A DNA stretch of 64,000 nucleotides from Actinocrinis sp035946395 (GTDB lineage Bacteria > Actinomycetota > Actinomycetes > Streptomycetales > Catenulisporaceae), in contig NZ_DASYZI010000320.1 of the NCBI RefSeq assembly GCF_035946395.1, forward strand, positions 1-64,000, read 5' to 3'. Below are positions 1-7,747 of this stretch, in pieces. The notes under the pieces were generated by a model. That model searched no databases. It was not told where the DNA came from and saw nothing but the letters and a program-made list of their open reading frames with translations. Position 1 is the first letter of the stretch. The number at the start of each line of letters is the position of its first letter. A program made the translations under genes and the position numbers.

Positions 1-32
1 TGGAGCCCGGTGATATCGGGCAAGGCCAGAGA

Positions 33-61
33 AGTTGAGGCTCCTCACCCGCGCCTACTTT
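33..61 (+). promoter_or_regulatory. Putative promoter, leaderless sulfotransferase mRNA
   Basis: A -10-like TACTTT lies at 56-61, only 7 bases before the ATG at 69, with a weak -35-like element near 33-40. No Shine-Dalgarno sequence precedes the ATG. Transcription would begin about at the start codon, so a leaderless mRNA is likely. The leader of the second sulfotransferase is similar. Confidence 0.35.
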
Positions 62-68
62 CACTGGC

Positions 69-830
69 ATGGAAGTAATTGGGGTCGGCATGGGTCGCAC
101 CGGCACGTTGTCGCTCAAGCTCGCGCTTGAGGAACTCGGCTACGGGCCCTGTTATCACATGAAAGAGGTGATGGGCCGGCGCGATCGGATCAAGACCTGG
201 CGAAAGGTCACCGACGGCACCGGCATGCCCGACTGGGACGAGGTGTACAGCGGTTTCCGGTCGACGGTGGACTGGCCGGGCGCCGGCTACTGGCGGGAAC
301 TGGTGGACACCTACCCGAAGGCGAAGGTCATCCTGAGCGTCCGCGACCCGGAGGGTTGGGCGGACAGCATGTTCAAGACCATCATCCGTTTCCCGCTGCA
401 CCGCCTCTCCGGCATAGAGCGCTTCATGTACAACTTCATCAGCCTGATCAACCCGCCGGCCATGGCGGAGCCGCGGATGCTCGACAAGGTGTTCCGGCGG
501 GTGTTCGGCGGCCACGAGTTCGGGCGCGACCGACCCGCCGACCGCGAGTACGCCATCGAGTCCTTCCACAAGCACAACGAGGACGTGAAGGCGTACGTAC
601 CCGCCGACCGGCTGCTGGTGCACGACGTCAAGGAGGGCTGGGAGCCGCTGTGCGCCTTCCTCGGCGTGCCCGTCCCGGAGACGCCGTTCCCGCGAGTGAA
701 CGACACCGAGGCCTTCCAGAAGGACATCGTCGCCCGCCGCAACAGGTCGACGTTCCAGGTTGTCGCCAGCACCACGGTGATCATGACGGCCGCCCTCGGG
801 GTCGCTCTGCTGACGCATCTGCTGCCCTGA
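69..830 (+). CDS. Sulfotransferase family protein, copy 1
   Basis: A 253-residue protein of the small sulfotransferase-like family often found in actinomycetes. The N-terminal GMGRTGTLSLKLALEELG resembles the PAPS 5'-phosphosulfate binding loop, and VILSVRDPEGWADSM (about residues 87-101) resembles the 3'-phosphate binding segment. The last 20 or so residues are hydrophobic, suggesting a C-terminal membrane anchor. The likely role is transfer of sulfate from PAPS to an unknown hydroxyl or amine acceptor. It is followed by a hairpin terminator and then a paralogue about 70% similar by eye. The PAPS-forming kinase gene lies 1 kb downstream on the other strand, supporting the PAPS assignment. 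The start is chosen because homology begins at this ATG; there is no upstream Shine-Dalgarno. Confidence 0.82.
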   Translation: MEVIGVGMGRTGTLSLKLALEELGYGPCYHMKEVMGRRDRIKTWRKVTDGTGMPDWDEVYSGFRSTVDWPGAGYWRELVDTYPKAKVILSVRDPEGWADSMFKTIIRFPLHRLSGIERFMYNFISLINPPAMAEPRMLDKVFRRVFGGHEFGRDRPADREYAIESFHKHNEDVKAYVPADRLLVHDVKEGWEPLCAFLGVPVPETPFPRVNDTEAFQKDIVARRNRSTFQVVASTTVIMTAALGVALLTHLLP

Positions 831-876
831 CGCGCCCCTCCTGCAATCGTTTTCACCCTCGCATTCACACCATCGC

Positions 877-904
877 GCCCGGCCGATCTCGTCATCGGCC
901 GGGC
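877..904 (+). terminator. Hairpin terminator after sulfotransferase 1
   Basis: A perfect 11-bp inverted repeat (877-887 with 894-904) around a 6-base loop, 46 bases after the stop codon. No long T run follows, as is common in actinobacterial terminators. It separates the two sulfotransferase genes into distinct transcripts. Confidence 0.7.
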
Positions 905-959
905 ATTGTGATCAAGTATGTGATAATCAGCTGTCGATGGATACCGGGCAAGCTCGGAG

Positions 960-988
960 AAGGTCGAGCCCTGACCCGACCATAGCCT
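960..988 (+). promoter_or_regulatory. Putative promoter of second sulfotransferase
   Basis: A TAGCCT -10-like element at 983-988 sits 7 bases before the ATG at 996. The surrounding 55 bases resemble the leader of the first sulfotransferase, so the promoter was probably duplicated with the gene. No Shine-Dalgarno is visible, again suggesting a leaderless mRNA. Confidence 0.3.
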
Positions 989-995
989 TGCGACC

Positions 996-1745
996 ATGGA
1001 TGTCATTGGGGTCGGCATGGGCCGGACCGGAACCAACTCGCTCAAGCTGGCGCTTGAGGAACTCGGCTTCGGGCCCTGCTATCACATGAAGGAAGTGCAG
1101 GACCACGCCGAGCGGCCTGCGGCCTGGATCCGCATCCTCGACGGCGCCACCCCCGACTGGGACGAGGTGTACCGCGGCTACGGGTCGACGATGGACTGGC
1201 CCGGGACCGCGTTCTGGCGTGAGCTGGTCGACGCCTTCCCGAAGGCGAAGGTCGTCCTGAGCGAGCGCGACCCGCAGCGGTGGGTCGACAGCATGGCCAA
1301 AACCCTCTTCCGCTGGCCGCTGCGCCGCCGCAACGGCTTCCAGCGCGCCATGTACCGCTTCTTGTGCGTGATGACCCCGGGCGCCGCGCGAGTGCCCCTG
1401 ATGCTTGACAGGGTCCTGACTCGGACGTTCGGGGACGTCCACTTCAGCCGGCCCGGCGACCGCGACGTCGCGATCAAGGCGTTCCTCAAGCACAACGAGG
1501 ACGTCAAGGCGTACGTACCCGCCGACCGGCTGCTCGTCTTCCAGGTCTCGGAAGGCTGGGAGCCGCTGTGCGCCTTTCTCGGCGTACCGGTCCCGGAAAC
1601 GCCCTTTCCGCGCGTCAACGACACAAAGGAATTCCAGGACGACATCGCCGCCCGCACTCGCAGGGTGGCCATTCAGACTGTCGTCGAGATGACTTTGATC
1701 ATGGCGGCCATCGTCGGGGCCGTCGCCCTCACCGGCGTGTTGTGA
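996..1745 (+). CDS. Sulfotransferase family protein, copy 2
   Basis: A 249-residue paralogue of the protein at 69-830, with the same N-terminal GMGRTGTNSLKLALEELG loop, the VVLSERDPQRWVDSM segment, a conserved core region (HNEDVKAYVPADRLLVF) and a hydrophobic C-terminal tail. Both copies probably use PAPS. Similarity extends into the upstream leader, so a tandem gene duplication is the simplest history. The internal region around residues 110-165 differs most between copies and may set acceptor specificity. That last point is inference. Confidence 0.82.
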   Translation: MDVIGVGMGRTGTNSLKLALEELGFGPCYHMKEVQDHAERPAAWIRILDGATPDWDEVYRGYGSTMDWPGTAFWRELVDAFPKAKVVLSERDPQRWVDSMAKTLFRWPLRRRNGFQRAMYRFLCVMTPGAARVPLMLDRVLTRTFGDVHFSRPGDRDVAIKAFLKHNEDVKAYVPADRLLVFQVSEGWEPLCAFLGVPVPETPFPRVNDTKEFQDDIAARTRRVAIQTVVEMTLIMAAIVGAVALTGVL

Positions 1746-1765
1746 CCACGAACGGCGTGAAGACA

Positions 1766-1800
1766 ACGGCGGCCGGATCGTCAGAGGATCCGGCCGCCGT
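1766..1800 (+). terminator. Strong hairpin terminator between convergent genes
   Basis: A perfect 14-bp stem (1766-1779 with 1787-1800) with a 7-base loop, 20 bases after the sulfotransferase stop and followed by a short T-containing stretch. It lies between convergent genes and could stop transcription from both sides. Confidence 0.8.
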
Positions 1801-1816
1801 CCTGATTTGACACGGT

Positions 1817-1881
1817 GTCAGATCAATACCGGGTCAGATCGATGCCGCGTCAGGCTCGATACCGCGTCAGACCGGAACCGC
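1817..1881. repeat. Four tandem 16-bp repeats
   Basis: Units start at 1817, 1833, 1849 and 1866 and share the core GTCAGATCRATRCCG, with increasing divergence to the right. The last unit overlaps the 3' end of the APS kinase gene (stop at 1867-1869). Function unknown. Confidence 0.75.
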
Positions 1882-3255
1882 CGCCGTCCACGGCGCGGCT
1901 TCGAGCCAGCCCCGGACCAACAGCTCGTCACGGATCCGCTGGATGGCCTGTTCCGGCGGGCTCTGGCTCAACCCGACGCGCATGTCAGCGTCAATCGGCT
2001 CTTCATAGTCGTCGTCGACGCCTGTCAGGCCGGACAACTTGCCCGCGGCGGCGGCGGCGTACAGGCCCTTCGGGTCACGACGCTGGCACTCCTCCACCGG
2101 GGTCGCCACGTGTACGAGCAGGAAGTCCGCGACGTCGTGGACGATGCGGCGGAACAGGTTGCGGCCCTGGGCGTGCGGCGCCACTGGGGCGCATAGAACG
2201 ACGCCGCCGTGCCGGCAACACTCCGCCGCGACGGTGGCCAGGCGCTCCAGGTTCTTCAGCCGGTCGGCGCGGCTGAACGACAGGTCCGACGACAGCGTCG
2301 CGCGCACGATGTCGCCGTCGAGCAGCGTCACGGTGCGCGTGGTGCCCGCGACGATCCAGTCGCGCAGCCCGCGTGCGATCGTCGACTTGCCGGAGGCCGG
2401 CAGCCCGGTCATCAGCACCACTAGCCCGCGGTGGCCGCGGCCCGACGTGATCTCGGCGACCCGCTCCAGGCCGTCGGCCAGCGGGCCGGCGAGCCCCGGA
2501 AGCTGCGGACTGCGCATGATCCGCGCGGTGCCCGGCGCGATCGGCAGGTCGACGTGCTCCCGATCGACCAGCAGGGTCTCGACGCCGAAGGCGTGGGCCG
2601 TCTTCGCGGCGAGCCACAGTCCGGGCGGCTCGTCCAGTTCGTCCGGGCAGATCGGCAGGGCCGCGACCTCGACCCGGTCGCCCAGTGCTTCCTGCAACGC
2701 CAGCGTGGTCCGCGCGGCCGCCACGGTCGACTCGCCGTATCCGTACTCCCCCGCGCCCACCATCGGCATGAGCAGAAGCGGACCGCCGTCGTCGGCCGCG
2801 ACCCGCAGCGCACCCGCCACCGCGGCCGGGGAAACCGGGCCGGCCACCGCCAGAGCCGTCCTCGACCCGCTGCCGGCCAGCGACGACGGCTCGCGGTGCA
2901 TACCGCGGAACATCCCGGTCTGGGGAGCGCGGGCCAGCCGCACCTCGCCGGCGACGTGGTCCAGACCCGCCGCGCTCCACACCTCGGTGACGTCCGTCGT
3001 GCCGATCAGGTGGCCCTCGGGTTCACGCAGCTCGACGGTCTGGTTCGTGCCCACCGCGCCGTTGGGCCGCAGCACCCACGGCAACAGCCAGGGCGTGCCG
3101 TCCGCGAGCCGGCCCCGGCTCTGCACGCTGTCGAGGTCGGCGCGCGACAGGTAACCGCGTAACGGTTCCAGCCCGCCCCACCAGTAGATCTCGTGGGTAT
3201 TGCATTCAGCCGGGGTCAGGCGCACCGTCGCCGGTTTGTCGCTGTCAGCGCGCAC
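1867..3255 (-). CDS. APS kinase with N-terminal ATP-sulfurylase-like domain
   Basis: A 462-residue protein. The C-terminal 185 residues are a well-preserved adenylylsulfate kinase: P-loop GLPASGKST, the DGDIVRATLSSDLSFSRADR segment, and the RDPKGLYAAAAAGKLSGLTG region that binds APS. This domain makes PAPS, the donor needed by the two sulfotransferases just upstream. The N-terminal part starts like the PUA-like domain of ATP sulfurylase (EPLRGYLSRADL, GRLADGTPWLLPWVL). However, I cannot find the canonical RNPxHxxH and GRDHAG catalytic motifs, so this half may be inactive or altered. The GTG start has a GGTGGA element just upstream. The gene stands alone, convergent with the sulfotransferases. 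Confidence 0.8.
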   Translation of the reverse strand: MRADSDKPATVRLTPAECNTHEIYWWGGLEPLRGYLSRADLDSVQSRGRLADGTPWLLPWVLRPNGAVGTNQTVELREPEGHLIGTTDVTEVWSAAGLDHVAGEVRLARAPQTGMFRGMHREPSSLAGSGSRTALAVAGPVSPAAVAGALRVAADDGGPLLLMPMVGAGEYGYGESTVAAARTTLALQEALGDRVEVAALPICPDELDEPPGLWLAAKTAHAFGVETLLVDREHVDLPIAPGTARIMRSPQLPGLAGPLADGLERVAEITSGRGHRGLVVLMTGLPASGKSTIARGLRDWIVAGTTRTVTLLDGDIVRATLSSDLSFSRADRLKNLERLATVAAECCRHGGVVLCAPVAPHAQGRNLFRRIVHDVADFLLVHVATPVEECQRRDPKGLYAAAAAGKLSGLTGVDDDYEEPIDADMRVGLSQSPPEQAIQRIRDELLVRGWLEAAPWTAAVPV

Positions 3256-3787
3256 AGTCCACCGAACCCGTCAGCCGTGGTTCGCTAGGCGCGCGGAAGA
3301 AAGTGTGTGAATTCACGATGGCTCCTGGGTACTGGCTCGATGCGGCCGGACCTCGTGGGCGGCGAGCGCACCGGATCACGGTGCGCCGACCGCCTGACAC
3401 GCGACGGCCGCAGGGTCGTCCCGCCTGGTCAGTGATGGTCTGCTATCGGCGTGCTTGATCAGTCCAGGACCTCGGGGTCGGTGGCCCGTCGTGGGCGCGC
3501 TCCATTGCGTTCTACCGCCACCGACAAGCCCCCTCGTAGTGTCATGGGTACCGAAAACGGCCGGTTCCGACGTCGGCCGCCACCGTCAATTGTGTTCCCA
3601 CGGCCGCACGGCGGACGTCTTCTAGGTTGCTTAGTGCGAGATCAGCAGGGGTCTGAGATTTACGCTCTCAGTGCCCGTCTTGTGGCTGGTGGGGCGGGCG
3701 AAGGAGCATTTTCGGCCACGGCGATGTGACGAGAACATCACCCTCAGAGAACTGCTGTCACAGGCGCCGCTCACGGCGCCGCGCCCC

Positions 3788-3827
3788 GGCAACCGCGCCA
3801 GTGTGGCGCCACATTGGCGCGGTTGCC
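3788..3827. repeat. 40-bp near-perfect palindrome
   Basis: Two 20-base arms meet at a central GGCGCC (3805-3810) with no spacer. The only mismatched pair is 3801/3814. This is far longer than an ordinary operator and lacks a T tract. It could be a protein-binding site, a cruciform-forming element or the fold-back of a small element. Confidence 0.8.
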
Positions 3828-3890
3828 GTGAGGCGCCACGGTCGGCGGCAGCGCGGCCCGCAACCACGCCCCACTGCGCTCACCACGGTA

Positions 3891-3921
3891 GCGATCGAGA
3901 CCGCGATCGAGACCGCGATCG
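3891..3921. repeat. 12-bp tandem repeat, about 2.6 copies
   Basis: Unit GCGATCGAGACC occurs at 3891 and 3903, with a partial third copy at 3915. Each unit contains the GCGATCG-type palindromic core. It lies in the gene-free region. Confidence 0.7.
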
Positions 3922-3968
3922 CGGACTGGGTCACACGCCACGGCTTGGCGCGTTGGCGTGAACGCCAA

Positions 3969-4010
3969 CCGGCTGGTCGGCACACTACTTCCAGTGCGCC
4001 GACCAGCCGG
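3969..4010 (-). terminator. Hairpin downstream of glycoside hydrolase
   Basis: A perfect 13-bp stem (3969-3981 with 3998-4010) and 16-base loop, 63 bases past the stop of the minus-strand hydrolase gene. There is no T run. It is best read as the end of that transcript. Confidence 0.55.
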
Positions 4011-4073
4011 GACTGTCTGATGTTGCGTTGAACTAATACAGCATCGTCATTGATCTAATACAGCGTCAGTGCG

Positions 4074-6245
4074 TCAGTGCGCTGTGCAACTCAGGTTGGG
4101 GAGTGAAGCCGGTGTCGCGCCGTTTCCGTTGAGCCCGAACGTTGTCGAGCCGCCCGGCGACAACGCGCCGTTGTAGCTCATATTGACCGCACTGACCGCG
4201 GCCCCGGTTTGTGTGTCAGTGGCGTTCCAGATCTGCGAGACGGTCTGCGATCCCGGCCAGGACCAGCCGACCGTCCAGCCGGTCGTCGCCGCCGTTCCGG
4301 AGTCGGTGACGGTGAAGCCGAGTTGGAAGCCACCGCCCCACGAATTGACCAGCGACCAGCTCACCGTGCAGCCCGCGGACGAACCAGTAGCGCTCGCCGA
4401 GGGCGAGGCCGATGGGGACGCGGACGCCGAGTGCGATGGCGAAGCACTGGCGGAAGGCGAAGCGGAGGCCGACGCCGACGGGCTCGCCGAGGCCGAGTGC
4501 GACGGGCTGGCCGACGGGGACGGCGACGGTGAAGTGGAGGGAGAGATGCCGGTGCCGTTGGTCAGCACGACCACCGACTCGGCCGGGATCGACAGCGTGC
4601 CGCCGGTGAAGGTGCTCTGCGCGATCGTCGGGTTGGCCGCGCTGTACACGTACTCGGTCTCCGAGTTGCTGGTGATCCCGAGGCTGGACGTGCTCACCGT
4701 GTAAGCGTTCGACGGGTCCGCGTTCGCGAGCAGCACCGAGTAGGAGCCGCCCGGCTGGCTGGAGGAGTACCCGTAGATGTTCGGCGTCGAGACGTTCAGG
4801 GTGCTGACCTTTGCGCCGCTGACCGCGAGCTTCGAGGCCAGCGCGTAGCCGTAGTACGGCGCGTACGGCGTGTCCATCGCCGGCTCGCCGCTGCTCGCGG
4901 AGGAGAACATGCCGAAGTCGGCGGTCGGCGTGCCGTAGTTGTGCACGTCCCACCAGTCCACGCTCTGCGCGCCGTTCGCGAGCCACTCCAGGGCGTTGGC
5001 GGCCGAGAACAGGGCGCCGACCGGCTCCTCGTTCCACTCGTTCGCGGTCTGCGACATGTTCGTCTCGCCGACCACGAAGTACGCCTTCGGGTCGTAGGTG
5101 GTCAGCGCGGACTTCACCTCGGCTGCCGCGGCCGGGATGTTGTCGATCAGCTCCATGATCGACTGCACGCTCTCGGTCGGCACGCCGTTGATCGGGTACC
5201 AGTGCACGTCGGCGCAGTCGATATTGGCGGCGTCGGCCTGAAGGATGGTGCTGTTCCAGTTCTGGAAGTCGGTCACGCCGGAGCCGGGGGCCAGGCCGCC
5301 GTCCATCGCGTAGTCGTAGCAGACCTGCGCCTTCGGGTCGGCCGACTTGATCGCCTGCATGTAGGCCAGGCCGTTGCTGGCGTAGGCGGCGGCGGTGTGC
5401 GCCCCGGTGTGGTTGTCGGTCTCCCAGGACCCGTAGTTCTCGTTGGCGATCTCCCAGAGCGAGACGTTCTGGCCCGCCGTCGTCGCGGCCTGCTTCGCCC
5501 ACGCGCCCGCGCTGGCCGCGGTGTCCTGGCCGTAGTTGACCGTGACGAACTTCTGCCCGCCGCTGATCGAGTCGACCTGGCTGGAGTACTGGGCGAAGTT
5601 CACCGGCTGGGTCTGGCCCTTGGCGGTGTTGGTCTGCCAGAAATACTCATCGGCCCACGAGCCGCCGGGATAGCGGATCAGGCCGGTGTGCGAGTTGTTC
5701 AGGTAGGTGGAGATCGCCGGGTCGACGAAGTTCGTGTCCCACGACGCGGTGTTGACGCCGAGCGGGGTCAGCGGGCCGGAGAGGGTGGCGCTCGCCGAGC
5801 CCTGGCTCGGCCCGGAGCAGGTGACCGTCGGCACCGGGTTCGACGTGCCGTTGTAGGTGGCGTGGAAGCCCCAGGTGGTGCTCGCGGCCGGGGCGAGCGT
5901 GGCGTTGTAGCTGCCGCCGGGGGTCGCCGTGACGGTCGTGCCGTTCTGCGTCACCGTCGCGCTGTACGGGCTGCCCGCGATGATCGACTGGCCGGCGGTG
6001 TAGTTCCAGGAGATCGTCCAGCCGGTGATCGGATACGAGGCGTTGTTGGTCACCGTGACGGTGACGCCGAAGTCGGGCGGGCTGTCGGACGGCGTCTGCC
6101 ACCCGATGGTGTAGGCGGCGCTGCACGCCGCGCCGGTGTCGGCCGGGGCACTGGTCGCCCCCACAGTCACCGCCGCGACGGTGGTGGCCGCCGTCAGGGC
6201 GAGCGCCGCGGCGCTGCTGCCCCAGCGTCTGGATCGGATGGTCAT
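4074..6245 (-). CDS. Secreted glycoside hydrolase with two CBM2-like modules
   Basis: A 723-residue exported enzyme. A twin-arginine-like N-terminus and a hydrophobic stretch ending near ADTGA form a signal peptide (about 1-36). Next comes a CBM2-like cellulose-binding module (38-147, bounded by Cys), then a TIM-barrel catalytic domain (about 155-560). WEIANENYGSWE (near 267) offers the clan-A acid/base Glu, and FVVGETNMS (near 388) offers the nucleophile Glu. A Ser/Pro/Ala linker (about 565-620) leads to a second CBM2-like module ending at the C-terminus. The fold resembles GH39/GH51-type arabinofuranosidases or xylosidases, but the exact substrate cannot be assigned. It is monocistronic and probably carbohydrate-regulated through the palindrome at 6297-6314. 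Confidence 0.8.
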   Translation of the reverse strand: MTIRSRRWGSSAAALALTAATTVAAVTVGATSAPADTGAACSAAYTIGWQTPSDSPPDFGVTVTVTNNASYPITGWTISWNYTAGQSIIAGSPYSATVTQNGTTVTATPGGSYNATLAPAASTTWGFHATYNGTSNPVPTVTCSGPSQGSASATLSGPLTPLGVNTASWDTNFVDPAISTYLNNSHTGLIRYPGGSWADEYFWQTNTAKGQTQPVNFAQYSSQVDSISGGQKFVTVNYGQDTAASAGAWAKQAATTAGQNVSLWEIANENYGSWETDNHTGAHTAAAYASNGLAYMQAIKSADPKAQVCYDYAMDGGLAPGSGVTDFQNWNSTILQADAANIDCADVHWYPINGVPTESVQSIMELIDNIPAAAAEVKSALTTYDPKAYFVVGETNMSQTANEWNEEPVGALFSAANALEWLANGAQSVDWWDVHNYGTPTADFGMFSSASSGEPAMDTPYAPYYGYALASKLAVSGAKVSTLNVSTPNIYGYSSSQPGGSYSVLLANADPSNAYTVSTSSLGITSNSETEYVYSAANPTIAQSTFTGGTLSIPAESVVVLTNGTGISPSTSPSPSPSASPSHSASASPSASASASPSASASPSHSASASPSASPSASATGSSAGCTVSWSLVNSWGGGFQLGFTVTDSGTAATTGWTVGWSWPGSQTVSQIWNATDTQTGAAVSAVNMSYNGALSPGGSTTFGLNGNGATPASLPNLSCTAH

Positions 6246-6296
6246 GCAGAGCCCCTTTTAGAGTCTTCGGAGTCTTCACCGGACTGTGCCGCAGCC

Positions 6297-6314
6297 AACT
6301 TGACCGGTTAAGTT
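6297..6314 (-). promoter_or_regulatory. LacI-type operator candidate
   Basis: AACTTGACCGGTTAAGTT is an 18-bp palindrome with a central CCGG and a single mismatched pair, centred about 60 bases upstream of the hydrolase start. LacI-family regulators use such sites with a central CG. No regulator gene is adjacent. Confidence 0.45.
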
Positions 6315-6687
6315 CGATCGCCGGAACATCGTGGGGAGCGGATGGCGGTCGAGACACAGCGATGCTACGTCGGGCGACATACAAGTCAAGGACCTGCGAA
6401 ACTTTCATGACGCCGGGCCAGCCGGCGGGACCATTCCGGCTCTTGGCGTGAACTTGATGACCGCTGTCGGAACCACGGTCCCGATCGGTGCGAGCAAGCA
6501 CCGGCGATCGGCCGGGACCAGCCACCATCGAAGCGAAATCCGCCTCGTGAGCTAGAACGCTGGCGGAGCGCCTGCCGGGCCGCACTCGCGCCCGGCACGC
6601 ATGCGGCCAACACTTACGCACGGTCATCGAAGGCTTTTCAGCGGCCGACGCCGCCGAGTACCGGGACGCGCGAGGCGATAGCAGCGA
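6315..6687. other. Intergenic stretch without a gene
   Basis: Between the hydrolase promoter region and the nuoD relic. No frame here has a credible start, ribosome site or recognisable protein. I see no strong hairpin. Confidence 0.5.
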
Positions 6688-7149
6688 TCACGTCGGCCAG
6701 CAGTCCGCCCCTCCGCCGTCCGCCAGCGCGGGCAGCGTCCGGAGGTTGGCAGGGGACCGGTCGCGCGGCTCCATGAGCAGCACCCGGATCATGGTGGCCC
6801 GCTCGGGCGCCTGCTCCCCGGCGCCGAGCAGGCGCTCCGCCGCCAGCCAGACAGTAGGCGATCTGGTTGAAGATCGAGACAAGGTAATCCGTCCGGGTGA
6901 CGAAGGCGACTCCCTGAGTCCAGGTGCGATGCTCGCAGTTCTTCTCGGACCAGTGCGCAAGTAGCCGACGCCGCAGGTGGCGTAGGCCACGGTCCCGCCC
7001 TCCAGTTCCAGGGACACCCGAAGGACGCCGTGGGCGGACGGATGCCGCGGCCCGAAGTCGACCACGAGCCGGTGCTCGCCACTCTCGTACAACCAGGCCG
7101 GGATCTCGTCCCAATCCCGGCCCGCACCTGCGACGACGTAATACTCGGA
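6688..7149 (-). pseudogene. nuoD: Frameshifted, truncated nuoD relic
   Basis: Translated fragments match the N-terminal part of NADH-quinone oxidoreductase subunit D in order but in changing frames. The first frame gives YYVVAGAGRDWDEI and LVVDFGPRHPSAHGVLRVSL through GVGYLRTG (about 7149-6949). A second frame continues with EKNCEHRTWTQGVAFVTRTD to AYCLA (about 6948-6845). The first frame then resumes with ERLLGAGEQAPERATMIRV (about 6837 on), degenerates, and stops at 6688. Two compensating frameshifts plus loss of the C-terminal two thirds make this a non-functional copy. The functional nuo operon must be elsewhere. Confidence 0.8.
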
Positions 7150-7352
7150 TGTCGCTGCCACGGCACAAGCGCCTGCCTCGCGTACGATTTCGGTGGCGCT
7201 GTACCGGTGTACCCGCTGGCGCCGATACGTATCGGCCAACTGGGTGATAGCCCGGTCCTGGCTGATGCAGACTTTTGATTGACTGTTCACGGTCGGGACA
7301 CCTAGCCTGTCGCTGTAGCCGATCAGGTACACACCGTGAACGAAGGGCCGCG

Positions 7353-7736
7353 ATGACCAGACTGCTGGACGCCGACCGCTCGTTCATGGGCGCCTCGGGG
7401 CCGCCGATACTGAGCGCCGTCCCACGTCGGGGCCGCGGCGAGGCCGTGATAACGCTGAACGGCGAGATCGACATCGCCAGCGCCGGGCAGATACGCGCGG
7501 CCGTCATCGAGTGCCTGCGCAAGCCGCTGCCCAAGTCCCTCGTCATCGATCTGACCGCGGTGACGTTCTGCGACTGTTCCGGGGTCGAAGCACTCGAATG
7601 GGCGCATGGCCTGGCCCGCACCGGACGGATGACTTTCGGCCTCGACGGGGTCGACCCCAGGCTGCGGCGCGTCTTCAGCCTCGCCCGGGCCGACGGCCTG
7701 CTGAGCGCCTGCCGAACAGCTCACACGACGAACTGA
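7353..7736 (+). CDS. STAS-domain anti-sigma factor antagonist-like protein
   Basis: A 127-residue STAS protein with the typical beta start (EAVITLNGEIDIASAGQIR), the LVIDLTAVTFCDCSGVEAL core and a C-terminal helix. Such proteins relieve anti-sigma factors when unphosphorylated. Here the usual D-S-S-G phosphorylation loop reads D-C-S-G. The ATG at 7353 is preferred over upstream starts because GAAGGG lies 5 bases before it and the longer N-terminus has no STAS homology. No cognate anti-sigma or SpoIIE-like gene is adjacent. Confidence 0.78.
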   Translation: MTRLLDADRSFMGASGPPILSAVPRRGRGEAVITLNGEIDIASAGQIRAAVIECLRKPLPKSLVIDLTAVTFCDCSGVEALEWAHGLARTGRMTFGLDGVDPRLRRVFSLARADGLLSACRTAHTTN

Positions 7737-7747
7737 CGACGGACTGA

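Larger units (their letters stand above)
3256..4073. other. Gene-free region rich in palindromes and repeats
   Basis: About 820 bases with no convincing gene. Short frames here have arginine/proline-rich, low-information translations and no good ribosome site. It contains a 40-bp palindrome, 12-bp tandem repeats, a 13-bp hairpin, and direct repeats of CTAATACAGC (4033 and 4055) and GCGTCAGT (4063 and 4071). It may be a decayed mobile element, but no transposase remnant is recognisable. Confidence 0.6.

Noticed and set aside
3631..4031. Small frames in the gene-free region as transposase remnants
   Set aside because: Translations show no transposase motif and conflict between strands; no terminal inverted repeats flank them.
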